NCBI RefSeq assembly: GCF_003324525.1 | Contig: NZ_QGDC01000002.1 | Location: 186,001-250,000, forward strand | DNA length: 64,000 nucleotides | Source of the DNA: Mucilaginibacter hurinus | GTDB lineage: Bacteria > Bacteroidota > Bacteroidia > Sphingobacteriales > Sphingobacteriaceae | Direction: 5' to 3' | In this document: positions 53,547 through 62,714 of the stretch, one piece after another | How the letters are laid out: each line of letters opens with the position of its first letter | How positions within the stretch are numbered: the first letter of the stretch is position 1 | Notes under the pieces: model-generated | What the model saw: the letters and a program-made list of their open reading frames with translations, nothing else | The model's database searches: none | Told to the model about the DNA's origin: nothing | Program-made: the position numbers and the translations under genes

Positions 53547-54785
53547 ATGGCCCTTAATTATATTTGGATAGCATTTTTTATCATAGCTTTTGTAGTAGGC
53601 ATTGTTAAGCTCGTTTTTTTTGGCGATACCGAGATATTCCAGCAGATGGTTGAGGGGATTTTTAAATCTTCCCAGTCATCAGTAATGGATATAGCCCTGC
53701 CCCTGTTAGGCACCATGGCATTCTGGTTAGGTATAATGAATGTGGGAGAAAAAGCCGGGGCCATCAGTTTTCTTTCACGTATAATCGGTCCCTTTTTTCA
53801 ACGCTTGTTTCCCGAAGTGCCTAAAAACCACCCGGCTGTGGGCAATATGGTAATGAACTTTTCGGCAAATTTATTAGGACTGGACAACGCGGCCACACCG
53901 CTAGGACTTAAAGCCATGAGCAGTTTGCAGGAAATCAATAAGGACAGAGATACCGCTTCCAACGCGCAAATTATGTTTTTGGTGCTGCATACTTCGGGTT
54001 TGCAAATGCTGCCTGTAACCATAATAGCCCAGCGTGCTATATTAGGAGCCGCCGACCCCACTGATGTATTTATTCCCTGTATAATTGCCACCTATGTGGC
54101 TACTATATCGGGGCTTATTATAGTTGCAATAAAACAGAAATTAAATTTATTTGATAAGGTTGTGGTAGCATGGCTTGGCGGTTTAACTTTATTCATTTCC
54201 GCACTTGTTTTTTATTTCAGCTACTATCTGAGCAAGGAAGAAATATCGCTTGTATCAAAAGTAGCCAGTAATTTGCTGCTGTTTGTAATTCCGGTGCTTT
54301 TCATATTAGGCGCATTACGTAAAAAAGTCAATGTGTTTGAAGCCTTTATTGAAGGTGCCAAAGGCGGCTTTGAAACATCAGTGAAAATCATCCCTTACCT
54401 GGTAGCCATGCTGGTTGCTATCAGTGTATTCCGCACCTGCGGCGCGCTTGATTATATTAACGATGGTGTGCGCTGGGTAGCAACGTTATTTACCAATGAA
54501 ACCCGGTTTGTTGATGCCTTACCTGTTGCTTACATGAAACCCTTGAGCGGCTCCGGTTCAAAAGCCATGTCGATAGAGGTGATGAAAACGTTTGGCGTAG
54601 ATAGCTTTGCCGGCCGCCTGGGCAGTATTTTTAACGGCTCGGCCGATACTACGTTTTATATTGTAGCGCTGTACTTTGGCTCGGTAGGTATAAAAAAATC
54701 GCGGTACGCCATTCCGGCCGGTCTTGCGGCCGATCTGGCAGGCGTTATAGCAGCTATTTTTGTAGCTTATTTATTTTTTGGCTAA
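53547..54785 (+). CDS. SpmA-SpmB fusion (nucleoside recognition domain membrane protein)
   Basis: 412 residues. The N-terminal half is the spore maturation protein A type (FWLGIMNVGEKAGAISFLSRIIGPFFQRLFP, NFSANLLGLDNAATPLG). The C-terminal half from ~260 is the SpmB type (NVFEAFIEGAKGGFETSVKIIPYLVAMLVAI, KPLSGSGSKAMS). In sporulators these are two genes; the fusion appears in non-sporulating Bacteroidota. Both are gate-type nucleoside recognition domains, and the substrate is unknown. Confidence 0.9.
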   Translation: MALNYIWIAFFIIAFVVGIVKLVFFGDTEIFQQMVEGIFKSSQSSVMDIALPLLGTMAFWLGIMNVGEKAGAISFLSRIIGPFFQRLFPEVPKNHPAVGNMVMNFSANLLGLDNAATPLGLKAMSSLQEINKDRDTASNAQIMFLVLHTSGLQMLPVTIIAQRAILGAADPTDVFIPCIIATYVATISGLIIVAIKQKLNLFDKVVVAWLGGLTLFISALVFYFSYYLSKEEISLVSKVASNLLLFVIPVLFILGALRKKVNVFEAFIEGAKGGFETSVKIIPYLVAMLVAISVFRTCGALDYINDGVRWVATLFTNETRFVDALPVAYMKPLSGSGSKAMSIEVMKTFGVDSFAGRLGSIFNGSADTTFYIVALYFGSVGIKKSRYAIPAGLAADLAGVIAAIFVAYLFFG

Positions 54786-54891
54786 ACCTATTTTACCTAC
54801 AACCTTCCCTGTATTTTTTCCGTAACAGGACGAAATATTAGCTGAACACGTCGGTCGCTTACCGCGCTGATATTTTGTTATCACCCGGCAA

Positions 54892-57800
54892 ATGGATAAG
54901 GTTTTTACGCGCTTATTTCTTTTAGTATTTTTTTGGGTATGTTTTTGTGCGGGGTTGCGTGCACAAACCATTACTATCAGGAACTTTGATGCAGGCACTT
55001 ATGGGTCCGGCTCAACCATTTCGGTACCGTTCAACCTCGGCGATGATGTGATCTTCAATCGTAATTACAGGTACCAGCTTTTTTTATCTAACGCAAGCGG
55101 CGTTTACCCCGTGAACCCGATTGCTACTTCTCCTGATTTTTATGCCACATATCTTAATGGTATTATCCCTGCTGGGACGCCTGCGGGTTCGGGTTACAGG
55201 TTAAAAGTAGTAGTCATTCCAGATGTTAACAATCCGGGAGGGCCAGCTGTAGCATCCGCCGAAACGGCGCAGTTTACTATTAGCGGTTCCTCAGGAGTTA
55301 CAGCGCGTATGACCGCTCCGGAAGTAGTTCGGGCGCCTGACATTCTGGGACTGTGTAGCGCACAAAAAAACGGAAGTTACACTTTTACCAATGCCTCGTC
55401 GGGCGGCAGCGCTGCTACAACTTTAATATATAACGAATTAACACGTGCTGTCGTTACCTCTCCCGATAATCAACTTGATCCGACGGTGGTTTTTAATGCC
55501 AGCGAGGCAAACTATACTATAACTGTACGCGCGGTAAATAATGGTGTGATCGGCACTTACTCGTATACTTTGTTTAACCGGCCTTATTATAAAAGCTTTG
55601 GTTCTGCCGGTACAAGTACCGTGTGCCTAAGCGGCGGCGGGGATCTCACTTATAATGTGGATATAGGCTCCACAACAGGGTTGCATACAAATTACCCGGG
55701 CCTGCTTTATAATATAACTTGGGGCGACGGGAGCACAAGTACGTTAACTATTGCCGAAATAAAGTCAGCAGCGGGCCGTATTACGCATACATATACATCT
55801 TCATCATGTGGCAGGACAGTAAATAATCAAAGAAATGTTTTTAAAGTTGATTTAACGATAATTGGATTAATATGCGACCCTCGGCTGACCCCCACAACTG
55901 AATATGCTAAGGTTCTTGAAGCACCCGTTAATAAAATTGAAGAGACCAGCCCTAAAGTGGGTTGTGTGGGTGAAGAGATAACTATATTGAACGATTCGTT
56001 TACCGGGCAGGACCCCAACTCAAATGTTGCATCATGTGTAAACCGCGATGCAACCTATACATGGTTGGTGGACGATGTAATTACTTACACAGGATATGCT
56101 AAAAGTCGTCCGTTTGCCCATACGTTTGCTAGTGCCGGCGAACATAAAGTGACGCTGCGGATTGAAAACACAGACCCTAACTTTTGTACTTCAGACGATG
56201 TTGATTGGTTCATCTGTATAAAAGAGCGCCCGATTGCCAACTTTACAGTGAACGGTACTACCTGCGTTGGCAATGCGGTGACGCCAAACAGCAGCGGCTC
56301 GGTAACTGATAATGTTACTACATGCACGGAAACGGTAAACTATGTATATAACTGGACCGTTACGCCAACGGCGGGCCGAACGCTAACGGGTGGCAATACG
56401 CCAAACCCAACTATTTTATTTAACCAGCCCGGTGTTTATACAGTTAACATGAGCATAACCGGTGGTTGTACTGTTAACGCCACGCCACGAACAATACGTG
56501 TTGAAGCGCAGCCGACTGCTGCGTTATCACCTGATGTAACCTTGTGCGGCATAGGTATTGCCCGCACATTTAATGAAAGCGCAGGCCCTTTGCAAACCAC
56601 AATTACCGGTACGCCTGAAAACGAATCGCCAAACTATGAGTGGGACGTACAAGGTGGAGCATTTCAATTTGTTGCCCCGTCTACACGTAACTCACGTTAC
56701 CCAACCATCATATTTAATGACGAGGCGGTTTACACCGTGCGTGTGAAACATAAGAATGGCTGCGACGCTAACGATGACTATGATGCTGAGCAAGTTATCA
56801 CGATCAGAAATGCACCTGTACCAATTACGGGCACATATACCCCCGCATGTGCTGATGCACCGATCCAATTAACCGCGCAAACATCTACAAACGCAGGTGT
56901 TACAGGGATTGTATGGACAGGGGCCGGAACTTTTTCAAATAGAAATATAGCAAACCCAACTTATAGGCCAACTATCGCTGAACGCGACGCCGGGCTGGCG
57001 AAAGTATTTTTTACTGTACAAACCACTATCACCGGCTGTGAGAATATTGAATCAGACACCATTTCACTTGTTATCAGACCACTAAACCGGATTACCAGCG
57101 ATTCATCAAAGACGATATGCAACGACACAAGAATCAACTATCGTCCTTCCGCAGCAAATGGAAGTACCTTCAGGTGGTCGGTGGCGAGTGCGCCGCTTAC
57201 AGCCGAAATTGTGCCGGGGCCTACTGGCGGTGCTGAAATAACTGACCTTATCAGAAATAATGATCCAACCGGACAGGATATAGAGGTTGTATATACTATT
57301 GTGCCTACTGTAAACGGATGCGATGGAGAGCCCTTTCCTTTTACAGCTATTGTAACACCACGCACCATCACAGCAGACTTTACAATTAGCTCTTCCGGGC
57401 CATATTGCGGATCGACGCCCCTTACTTTTGAAGCGGTGTCACAATCAGCGTCAAGTATTTTCAACTGGACAGTTAGTGACGGTACGACAGGCAACGGCAC
57501 TTCATTTAATCATACTTTTTTGCCTGTAGACGACGGAAGCGGAACTGAAAAGGTATATACAGTTACGTTAACGATTGGCAACTCCTGCGCTGTACAACCG
57601 CCAACTCGTACCATCACTGTAACAATCCATCCGGAAAGGCCGATAGCTATAATAAATGCGACGCCGGACGGCACTTGCGGTGAAGTTGATATTACTGTAC
57701 AAAATCAATCGCCTGGGAATAACAGAAGCTATGTTTTCTCGCTGCTTGACGAGAATAATAGCCCGATACAGTCCTCGCCGGTTATAACTACTAAAAGTGA

Positions 57801-59046
57801 TTATATATTTCCGAACGTGCAGCCGCCTGTAACCGGTGCGCGTAGTGTTAAAGTGAGGTTAGATGTTATTGGCAGCTGCGGTGCTACGTCGTTTATTGAA
57901 TCTACTCCTATTGTACTCTCTGCATCGGTGCTTGTTAGTAATATGTCTGTCGACAAAAGCAAGGTTTGCCTGGGTGATCCGGTAACATTTATCAACAATT
58001 CTACCGGGACCTCTTTCGTATATAATATTTACAGGGAAAATGAAACAACCTCGCTGACATCAATTCCTGCGAATAACCGCGATGATATACCTTATGAGTT
58101 TGCAGCACCAGGCCGATACGAAGTAACCATAACACCCAGTTCCGGTTGTGGAAGTGCGGCCGAATCACTACGGAGATTGATAGTGGTACATGATATACCT
58201 ACTACAGAATTTACCGAAGCGGTAGTGAATTGCGATAATTTAACATATCAATTTACAGTTGACGGCATTGTTAACCCTGGCTATTCTTATACCTGGAATT
58301 TTGGCGACGGAACTAGTGTGACAAACCCTACACCACCGCCGCATACTTATGCTGCAAGCGGTATTTACGATGTGACACTTACGGTTGCCAATATAACCCA
58401 AGGTGGTTTATCATGCAGCAGTACATCTGCGCCAAAACAAATTACAGTTCGTCCTCCCCTTGTGGCCAATTTTCTCGTACTGCCTTCAGACACCATTCAG
58501 ATACCAAACTACCACTTCTCTTTCAGAGACCAGAGCACCGGCGGCGCGGTTAGCTGGGACTGGAATTTTAACAGTGTAACCGTTCAGCCGCAAACGGTGC
58601 AAAACCCGGAGGTAACCTATTCTATGCTTGATACAGGTTATCATAATGTTACGTTAACTGTACGTGATAACCAGGGGTGCGCTCAATCTATAACCAAAAG
58701 AATTAAAATTACGGGGTCGTTTGGTCACCTGTATGTGCCTAACGCTTTCGTACCTACCAGTATTAATAGTGCTGTAAACACTTTTATAGCTAAAGGCAGA
58801 GGGTTGCAAACCTGGAAGATGGAAATTTATAACAAGTGGGGCCAATTGATGTGGCGTACCGACAAATTAACATCAGATGGGGAGCCTATGGAGGGCTGGG
58901 ACGGTAACTACCAGGGCTCACCGGCCCCACAAGGGGCGTATGTATGGCAGATAACTGCTAAGTTTAAAAATGGCACGGATTGGAAAGGCATGTCATACAA
59001 TAACTCGCCGCCAAAACGGATGGGGGTAATTAACTTAATACGATAA
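54892..59046 (+). CDS. Giant PKD-repeat protein with type B T9SS sorting domain
   Basis: 1384 residues. Signal peptide (LFLLVFFWVCFCAGLRA) then a long series of Ig-like/PKD modules; clear PKD cores are YTWNFGDGTSVTN at ~1133 and SWDWNFN at ~1221, with similar TWLVDD and NWTVSD earlier. The last ~100 residues from VPNAFVPTSI (~1282) to KRMGVINLIR are the gliding-motility-associated C-terminal (type B) sorting signal, including WDGNYQG and PQGAYVWQI. Secreted by the type IX system and probably an adhesin or surface structural protein. The PorP/SprF gene is next, one base after the stop. Confidence 0.92.
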   Translation: MDKVFTRLFLLVFFWVCFCAGLRAQTITIRNFDAGTYGSGSTISVPFNLGDDVIFNRNYRYQLFLSNASGVYPVNPIATSPDFYATYLNGIIPAGTPAGSGYRLKVVVIPDVNNPGGPAVASAETAQFTISGSSGVTARMTAPEVVRAPDILGLCSAQKNGSYTFTNASSGGSAATTLIYNELTRAVVTSPDNQLDPTVVFNASEANYTITVRAVNNGVIGTYSYTLFNRPYYKSFGSAGTSTVCLSGGGDLTYNVDIGSTTGLHTNYPGLLYNITWGDGSTSTLTIAEIKSAAGRITHTYTSSSCGRTVNNQRNVFKVDLTIIGLICDPRLTPTTEYAKVLEAPVNKIEETSPKVGCVGEEITILNDSFTGQDPNSNVASCVNRDATYTWLVDDVITYTGYAKSRPFAHTFASAGEHKVTLRIENTDPNFCTSDDVDWFICIKERPIANFTVNGTTCVGNAVTPNSSGSVTDNVTTCTETVNYVYNWTVTPTAGRTLTGGNTPNPTILFNQPGVYTVNMSITGGCTVNATPRTIRVEAQPTAALSPDVTLCGIGIARTFNESAGPLQTTITGTPENESPNYEWDVQGGAFQFVAPSTRNSRYPTIIFNDEAVYTVRVKHKNGCDANDDYDAEQVITIRNAPVPITGTYTPACADAPIQLTAQTSTNAGVTGIVWTGAGTFSNRNIANPTYRPTIAERDAGLAKVFFTVQTTITGCENIESDTISLVIRPLNRITSDSSKTICNDTRINYRPSAANGSTFRWSVASAPLTAEIVPGPTGGAEITDLIRNNDPTGQDIEVVYTIVPTVNGCDGEPFPFTAIVTPRTITADFTISSSGPYCGSTPLTFEAVSQSASSIFNWTVSDGTTGNGTSFNHTFLPVDDGSGTEKVYTVTLTIGNSCAVQPPTRTITVTIHPERPIAIINATPDGTCGEVDITVQNQSPGNNRSYVFSLLDENNSPIQSSPVITTKSDYIFPNVQPPVTGARSVKVRLDVIGSCGATSFIESTPIVLSASVLVSNMSVDKSKVCLGDPVTFINNSTGTSFVYNIYRENETTSLTSIPANNRDDIPYEFAAPGRYEVTITPSSGCGSAAESLRRLIVVHDIPTTEFTEAVVNCDNLTYQFTVDGIVNPGYSYTWNFGDGTSVTNPTPPPHTYAASGIYDVTLTVANITQGGLSCSSTSAPKQITVRPPLVANFLVLPSDTIQIPNYHFSFRDQSTGGAVSWDWNFNSVTVQPQTVQNPEVTYSMLDTGYHNVTLTVRDNQGCAQSITKRIKITGSFGHLYVPNAFVPTSINSAVNTFIAKGRGLQTWKMEIYNKWGQLMWRTDKLTSDGEPMEGWDGNYQGSPAPQGAYVWQITAKFKNGTDWKGMSYNNSPPKRMGVINLIR

Positions 59047-59047
59047 C

Positions 59048-60064
59048 ATGCAGATGAGGAAGATACTGATATCGCTGGTTTTACTTTTTGTATGTAGTTA
59101 CTGCGTTGGACAGGATCACCTGTACTCGCAATTTTTCAACTCCCCTATTTATCTCAATCCTGCGCTTAACGGTCAGTTTGAAGGTAAGGTTAGGCTGAGC
59201 GCCATATATCGTAATCAGTATACCACCGTTCCGGGTAACCTGCAATATATATCGGCAGCGGTTGACTACAATGTACCTAAGTTTGGAGGCGGTTTTGGTT
59301 TATTGTTCACCAGCAGCAATGAAGGTATGGCCTATCTTAAAAACAACAGCTTGATGGGGGCTTACTCCTATAGCGTGGGATCGCAGGACTATGTACTGTC
59401 TTTCGGATTACAGGCGGGCGCGGTAAACCGGCGCATTGACGAAAGCCGGCTGGTATTCGGCGACCAGATAGACCCAACCACGGGCATAACAGGGCTGCCC
59501 ACCTCGGCTGATGCTTTCCCTTTTAATAACAAGTATTATTTTGACGCGGGTGCAGGTATAAACCTGGTGAAGGGCAATTTTATGGTCGGCGTGGCCGGTC
59601 ATCATTTAAACAGGCCTGATTACTCGTTTACCGCAACGCCGGTAAAAGTGCCTATACGCTACACGGGGCATGTGAGCTACCGTTTAGACCTTAATAGTAA
59701 TGATAATTTGTACGAAAGCGAAAAATCATACCTTATACCTTCGGTTGTTTTTTATAAACAGGCAAGCGCTTACAATTACACTGTGGGTATGCAGTTTAAA
59801 CGGCGCAGCGTAAATGCCGGTTTATGGTACCGCGGCGGACGCGATGGCGCCAACGCCTTTGTACTGTCATTCATCTTCGACATATTTACTGGGGACAATA
59901 GCAGCGAAAAACTGCGCCTGGGTATTAGTCATGATATTTCCCGCGGGGTAAACTATGGCGGATCGAGCGGATCTACCGAGGGCAGCGTGGTGTACGAGAT
60001 ACCCGGCGCCGGTGATGGCAACCTCAAATTTAACGGTGCACGACGTTGTTATGAATTTTATTAA
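59048..60064 (+). CDS. PorP/SprF family type IX secretion outer-membrane protein
   Basis: 338 residues with a signal peptide (ILISLVLLFVCSYCVGQ) and the family start DHLYSQFFNSPIYLNPALNGQ, then a beta-barrel (IYRNQYTTVPGNLQYISAAVDY, AGAVNRRIDESRLVFGDQID). PorP/SprF proteins are needed for, and often dedicated to, export or attachment of the large type-B cargo encoded next door. It follows the PKD gene with one base between them, so the two are certainly cotranscribed. Confidence 0.95.
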   Translation: MQMRKILISLVLLFVCSYCVGQDHLYSQFFNSPIYLNPALNGQFEGKVRLSAIYRNQYTTVPGNLQYISAAVDYNVPKFGGGFGLLFTSSNEGMAYLKNNSLMGAYSYSVGSQDYVLSFGLQAGAVNRRIDESRLVFGDQIDPTTGITGLPTSADAFPFNNKYYFDAGAGINLVKGNFMVGVAGHHLNRPDYSFTATPVKVPIRYTGHVSYRLDLNSNDNLYESEKSYLIPSVVFYKQASAYNYTVGMQFKRRSVNAGLWYRGGRDGANAFVLSFIFDIFTGDNSSEKLRLGISHDISRGVNYGGSSGSTEGSVVYEIPGAGDGNLKFNGARRCYEFY

Positions 60065-60130
60065 AATTTGTATTTTTATAAAAAATTTTTCTTAAAATTA
60101 CGTCTTCATTTCTCCCTGATTTCCAGCACT

Positions 60131-60547
60131 ATGTCAACTCATTATACCAAAAAAAAGCAGCTTGAAAATAAAAAGTCGCACGGCGGCGTTTGGGTTGTTT
60201 TTGTAGCCCTTGGCATTTTTGCCGTGATTATTTTTCGTGTGGCCTCGTCAGGTACATCTGCGATGCATATGTTTGACGGCATGCCTACGAGTGACGGTGT
60301 TTATGATGTAGCCAAAGAATTTGTACGTCCTACTTTACGATCAGACGATGCCGTATTCTCTGACGAAGGATACCAGTTTGCTGACAAAGGCGACTCTATC
60401 TACGTAATTAAATCATACGCCGAAACACCCACCGGCTCAGGAGACGGCACCCGCACAAAAGAGTTTTTTAAGATTATCCTTAAATATAAAGGCGGCACCG
60501 TATCACGTAAAAGCAATTGGGAAGTGCTTGATCTGCGGAGTAATTAG
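60131..60547 (+). CDS. Single-pass membrane protein of unknown function
   Basis: 138 residues from ATG 60131 (MSTHYTKKKQLEN); an ATG at 60068 would add a 21-residue lead directly after the PorP stop. A short charged N-terminus precedes a membrane helix (WVVFVALGIFAVIIF), then a ~90-residue outside domain (YDVAKEFVRPTLRSDDAVFSD; GTRTKEFFKIILKYKGG). No named family recognised. It might share the PKD/PorP transcript. Confidence 0.65.
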   Translation: MSTHYTKKKQLENKKSHGGVWVVFVALGIFAVIIFRVASSGTSAMHMFDGMPTSDGVYDVAKEFVRPTLRSDDAVFSDEGYQFADKGDSIYVIKSYAETPTGSGDGTRTKEFFKIILKYKGGTVSRKSNWEVLDLRSN

Positions 60548-60633
60548 CGGACAGCGCCTTACTATCTCTATTTTTCCTCAAAAGGATTTTAAAACATTAA
60601 CAGCAATCTCTGTATAAAAACCGCTTAAGGAGG

Positions 60634-62490
60634 TTATTCTATAGCCTTACCCTTCATCGCTACGCTTATGGCTTCATCCATAACACGCTCGGCAAACGGA
60701 CGGGTGAGTTCATTTAACTCATCTATTTTCTTGTGTATCAAATCCTTATCACCCGTAGTTAAAGCTGCCTTTAAATTAACCACATGCTCATGCGTTTCGG
60801 CATTTTCTTCGGCAGTAAGCAGCTGGCCGTTTTTTTCCATAAAGCGTTCTACCGTGTAAACCATCTGTTCTCCTTCGGTGCGGGCCTCTATCAGCATTCG
60901 CTGGGCAACATCATCTTTAGCGTGGGTTATACTATCCATCAGCATTTGCTCCACTTGCTCATCGGTAATACCGTAAGTTGGCTTCACTTCAACTTCCTGC
61001 TTAACACCTGATCGCAGTTCAATAGCCTGAACTTTTAGTATGCCATCTGCGTTAAGCAAAAAATTAATATCTATTTTAGGGAAGCCTGCAGGCATCGCCG
61101 GTATACCTTTCAGGTCAAACTCAGCAAGTTTCCGGTTCTCTTTCACCAAATCCCGTTCGCCCTGGTAGACGGATATTTTCATATTTACCTGTCCGTCTAC
61201 AGAGGTAGTATATTGCCTGCCTGCCTTGGTAGGCACTTTAGCGTTACGCGGTATAATTACATCCATTAACCCGCCCATGGTTTCAATACCCAATGACAGC
61301 GGCGTAACATCAAGCAGTAAAATATCCTTGCGGTTACCTGCTAGTATGTCCGCTTGTATCGCGGCTCCCAGCGCCACCACTTCGTCCGGATTTAACTCGT
61401 TATGCAGCGCACGGCCAAAAAATTCCGCCACCATCCTTTTTACCAGGCCTGTGCGTGTTGATCCGCCTACCATCACCACCTCATCTATTTGGCTTACATC
61501 AAGTTTAGCATCCTTTAGCGCGTTTTTGCAGCAGGTAATGGTTTCCTGTACACGGGGTTGTATAAGTTGCTCAAAAGTCACTCGGTCCAGTGTGCACCAA
61601 ATATCTCCTATCTTCTCATTAAACAGGCTTTGATGAATGAATGATTTTTTAGCTTCTTCGGCTTTAAGGCGTAGTTGCTGCAGTAGCTCTGCATTTGAAA
61701 AAAGCTCAGCTTTATCCAGTTGGTTCTTTTCAATCCAGTAATCAAGTATCAAACTGTCAAAATCGTCGCCGCCTAAAAAGGTGTTACCGTTTGTAGACAG
61801 CACCTCGAAAATGCCGTTTTGTATTTGCAATATAGATACGTCAAACGTGCCGCCCCCCAGGTCGTAAACAGCAATGGTTTTAGTTTCTTCAGGGTTTAGG
61901 CCAATTCCGTAAGCCAGGCTGGCCGCAGTTGGTTCGTTTACAATGCGCAATACATCAAGGCCGGCCAGCTTGCCCGCATCACGTGTAGCCTGCCGTTGCG
62001 AATCATTAAAATAAGCTGGTACGGTTATCACGGCACGGTTTACCGGCGTTTTAAGGGCATGTTCTGCACGCGCTTTTAATTCTTTTAGTACTAGAGCCGA
62101 TAAATCAATAGGCGTATAAAATTTATCGCCTACCTTTATTTTAACCAGGCTATCAGTGTTATCGTCAATAACCTTGTAGCTAAAAAAGTCCTTGTAGTTT
62201 TCAATATCATGATACGAACGGCCCAACAGGCGCTTAACTGAAAAAACGGTGTTTTGCGGGTCGGTAATCAAGTAATTTTTGGCCTCATTGCCAACCGTAA
62301 TTTCGCCTGATTCGCCAAAATGCACTACCGATGGTACCAGTACGCCCTTGCCGGCATCGTTTATTACCTGCGGATGTTTGTCGGGATTAATAAATGCCAC
62401 CAAAGAGTTGGTAGTACCTAGGTCAATCCCCACAATAATTTCTTCCTTTTGTATGGAGCCTGTTGCCAGGTTAATAGATACTTTAGCCAT
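60634..62490 (-). CDS. hscA: HscA-like Hsp70 chaperone for Fe-S cluster assembly
   Basis: 618-residue Hsp70. The ATPase domain shows [13 protein letters not shown] (21-33), [33 protein letters not shown] and [14 protein letters not shown]. The substrate domain carries [14 protein letters not shown] and the shortened helical lid. The N-terminal [14 protein letters not shown] extension and overall length fit HscA rather than DnaK (~640 with longer tail). It should help IscU-type scaffolds; no isc genes or hscB are adjacent here. Monocistronic, with a -7 element very close to the start. Confidence 0.88.
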   Translation of the reverse strand: MAKVSINLATGSIQKEEIIVGIDLGTTNSLVAFINPDKHPQVINDAGKGVLVPSVVHFGESGEITVGNEAKNYLITDPQNTVFSVKRLLGRSYHDIENYKDFFSYKVIDDNTDSLVKIKVGDKFYTPIDLSALVLKELKARAEHALKTPVNRAVITVPAYFNDSQRQATRDAGKLAGLDVLRIVNEPTAASLAYGIGLNPEETKTIAVYDLGGGTFDVSILQIQNGIFEVLSTNGNTFLGGDDFDSLILDYWIEKNQLDKAELFSNAELLQQLRLKAEEAKKSFIHQSLFNEKIGDIWCTLDRVTFEQLIQPRVQETITCCKNALKDAKLDVSQIDEVVMVGGSTRTGLVKRMVAEFFGRALHNELNPDEVVALGAAIQADILAGNRKDILLLDVTPLSLGIETMGGLMDVIIPRNAKVPTKAGRQYTTSVDGQVNMKISVYQGERDLVKENRKLAEFDLKGIPAMPAGFPKIDINFLLNADGILKVQAIELRSGVKQEVEVKPTYGITDEQVEQMLMDSITHAKDDVAQRMLIEARTEGEQMVYTVERFMEKNGQLLTAEENAETHEHVVNLKAALTTGDKDLIHKKIDELNELTRPFAERVMDEAISVAMKGKAIE

Positions 62491-62497
62491 GATATGG

Positions 62498-62505
62498 CAA
62501 AGGTA
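62498..62505 (-). promoter_or_regulatory. Putative -7 element directly before hscA
   Basis: Reads TACCTTTG on the minus strand, an exact TAnnTTTG match only 7 bases before the ATG, implying a very short or absent leader. The -33 region is imperfect. Confidence 0.45.
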
Positions 62506-62666
62506 AGGTTATTTAGGATTTGGATTAACGATTTTGGATTTAATGACGCGAGGGTGATTGCAACTACTAGAGATGATTTCACCTTGCCGGAAAAAAAGGC
62601 GTTCCCTATTAACCAGTATAAACACCTTGCACCCTGACGGATGTACAAATCGTATACGTAAGGTAT

Positions 62667-62695
62667 TTTGCACACCCTATTTATTCCGTACTTTG
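62667..62695 (+). promoter_or_regulatory. Putative promoter of the metalloprotease gene
   Basis: TTTG at 62667-62670 and TACTTTG at 62689-62695, about 18 bases apart and 20 bases before the ATG. The -7 box is one base short of consensus. Confidence 0.35.
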
Positions 62696-62714
62696 CTGAA
62701 TAATTAATATACTG

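Noticed and set aside
60600-60625. Terminator hairpin between the 60.1 kb gene and hscA
   Set aside because: Only a four- to five-base stem can form, so it is not supported.
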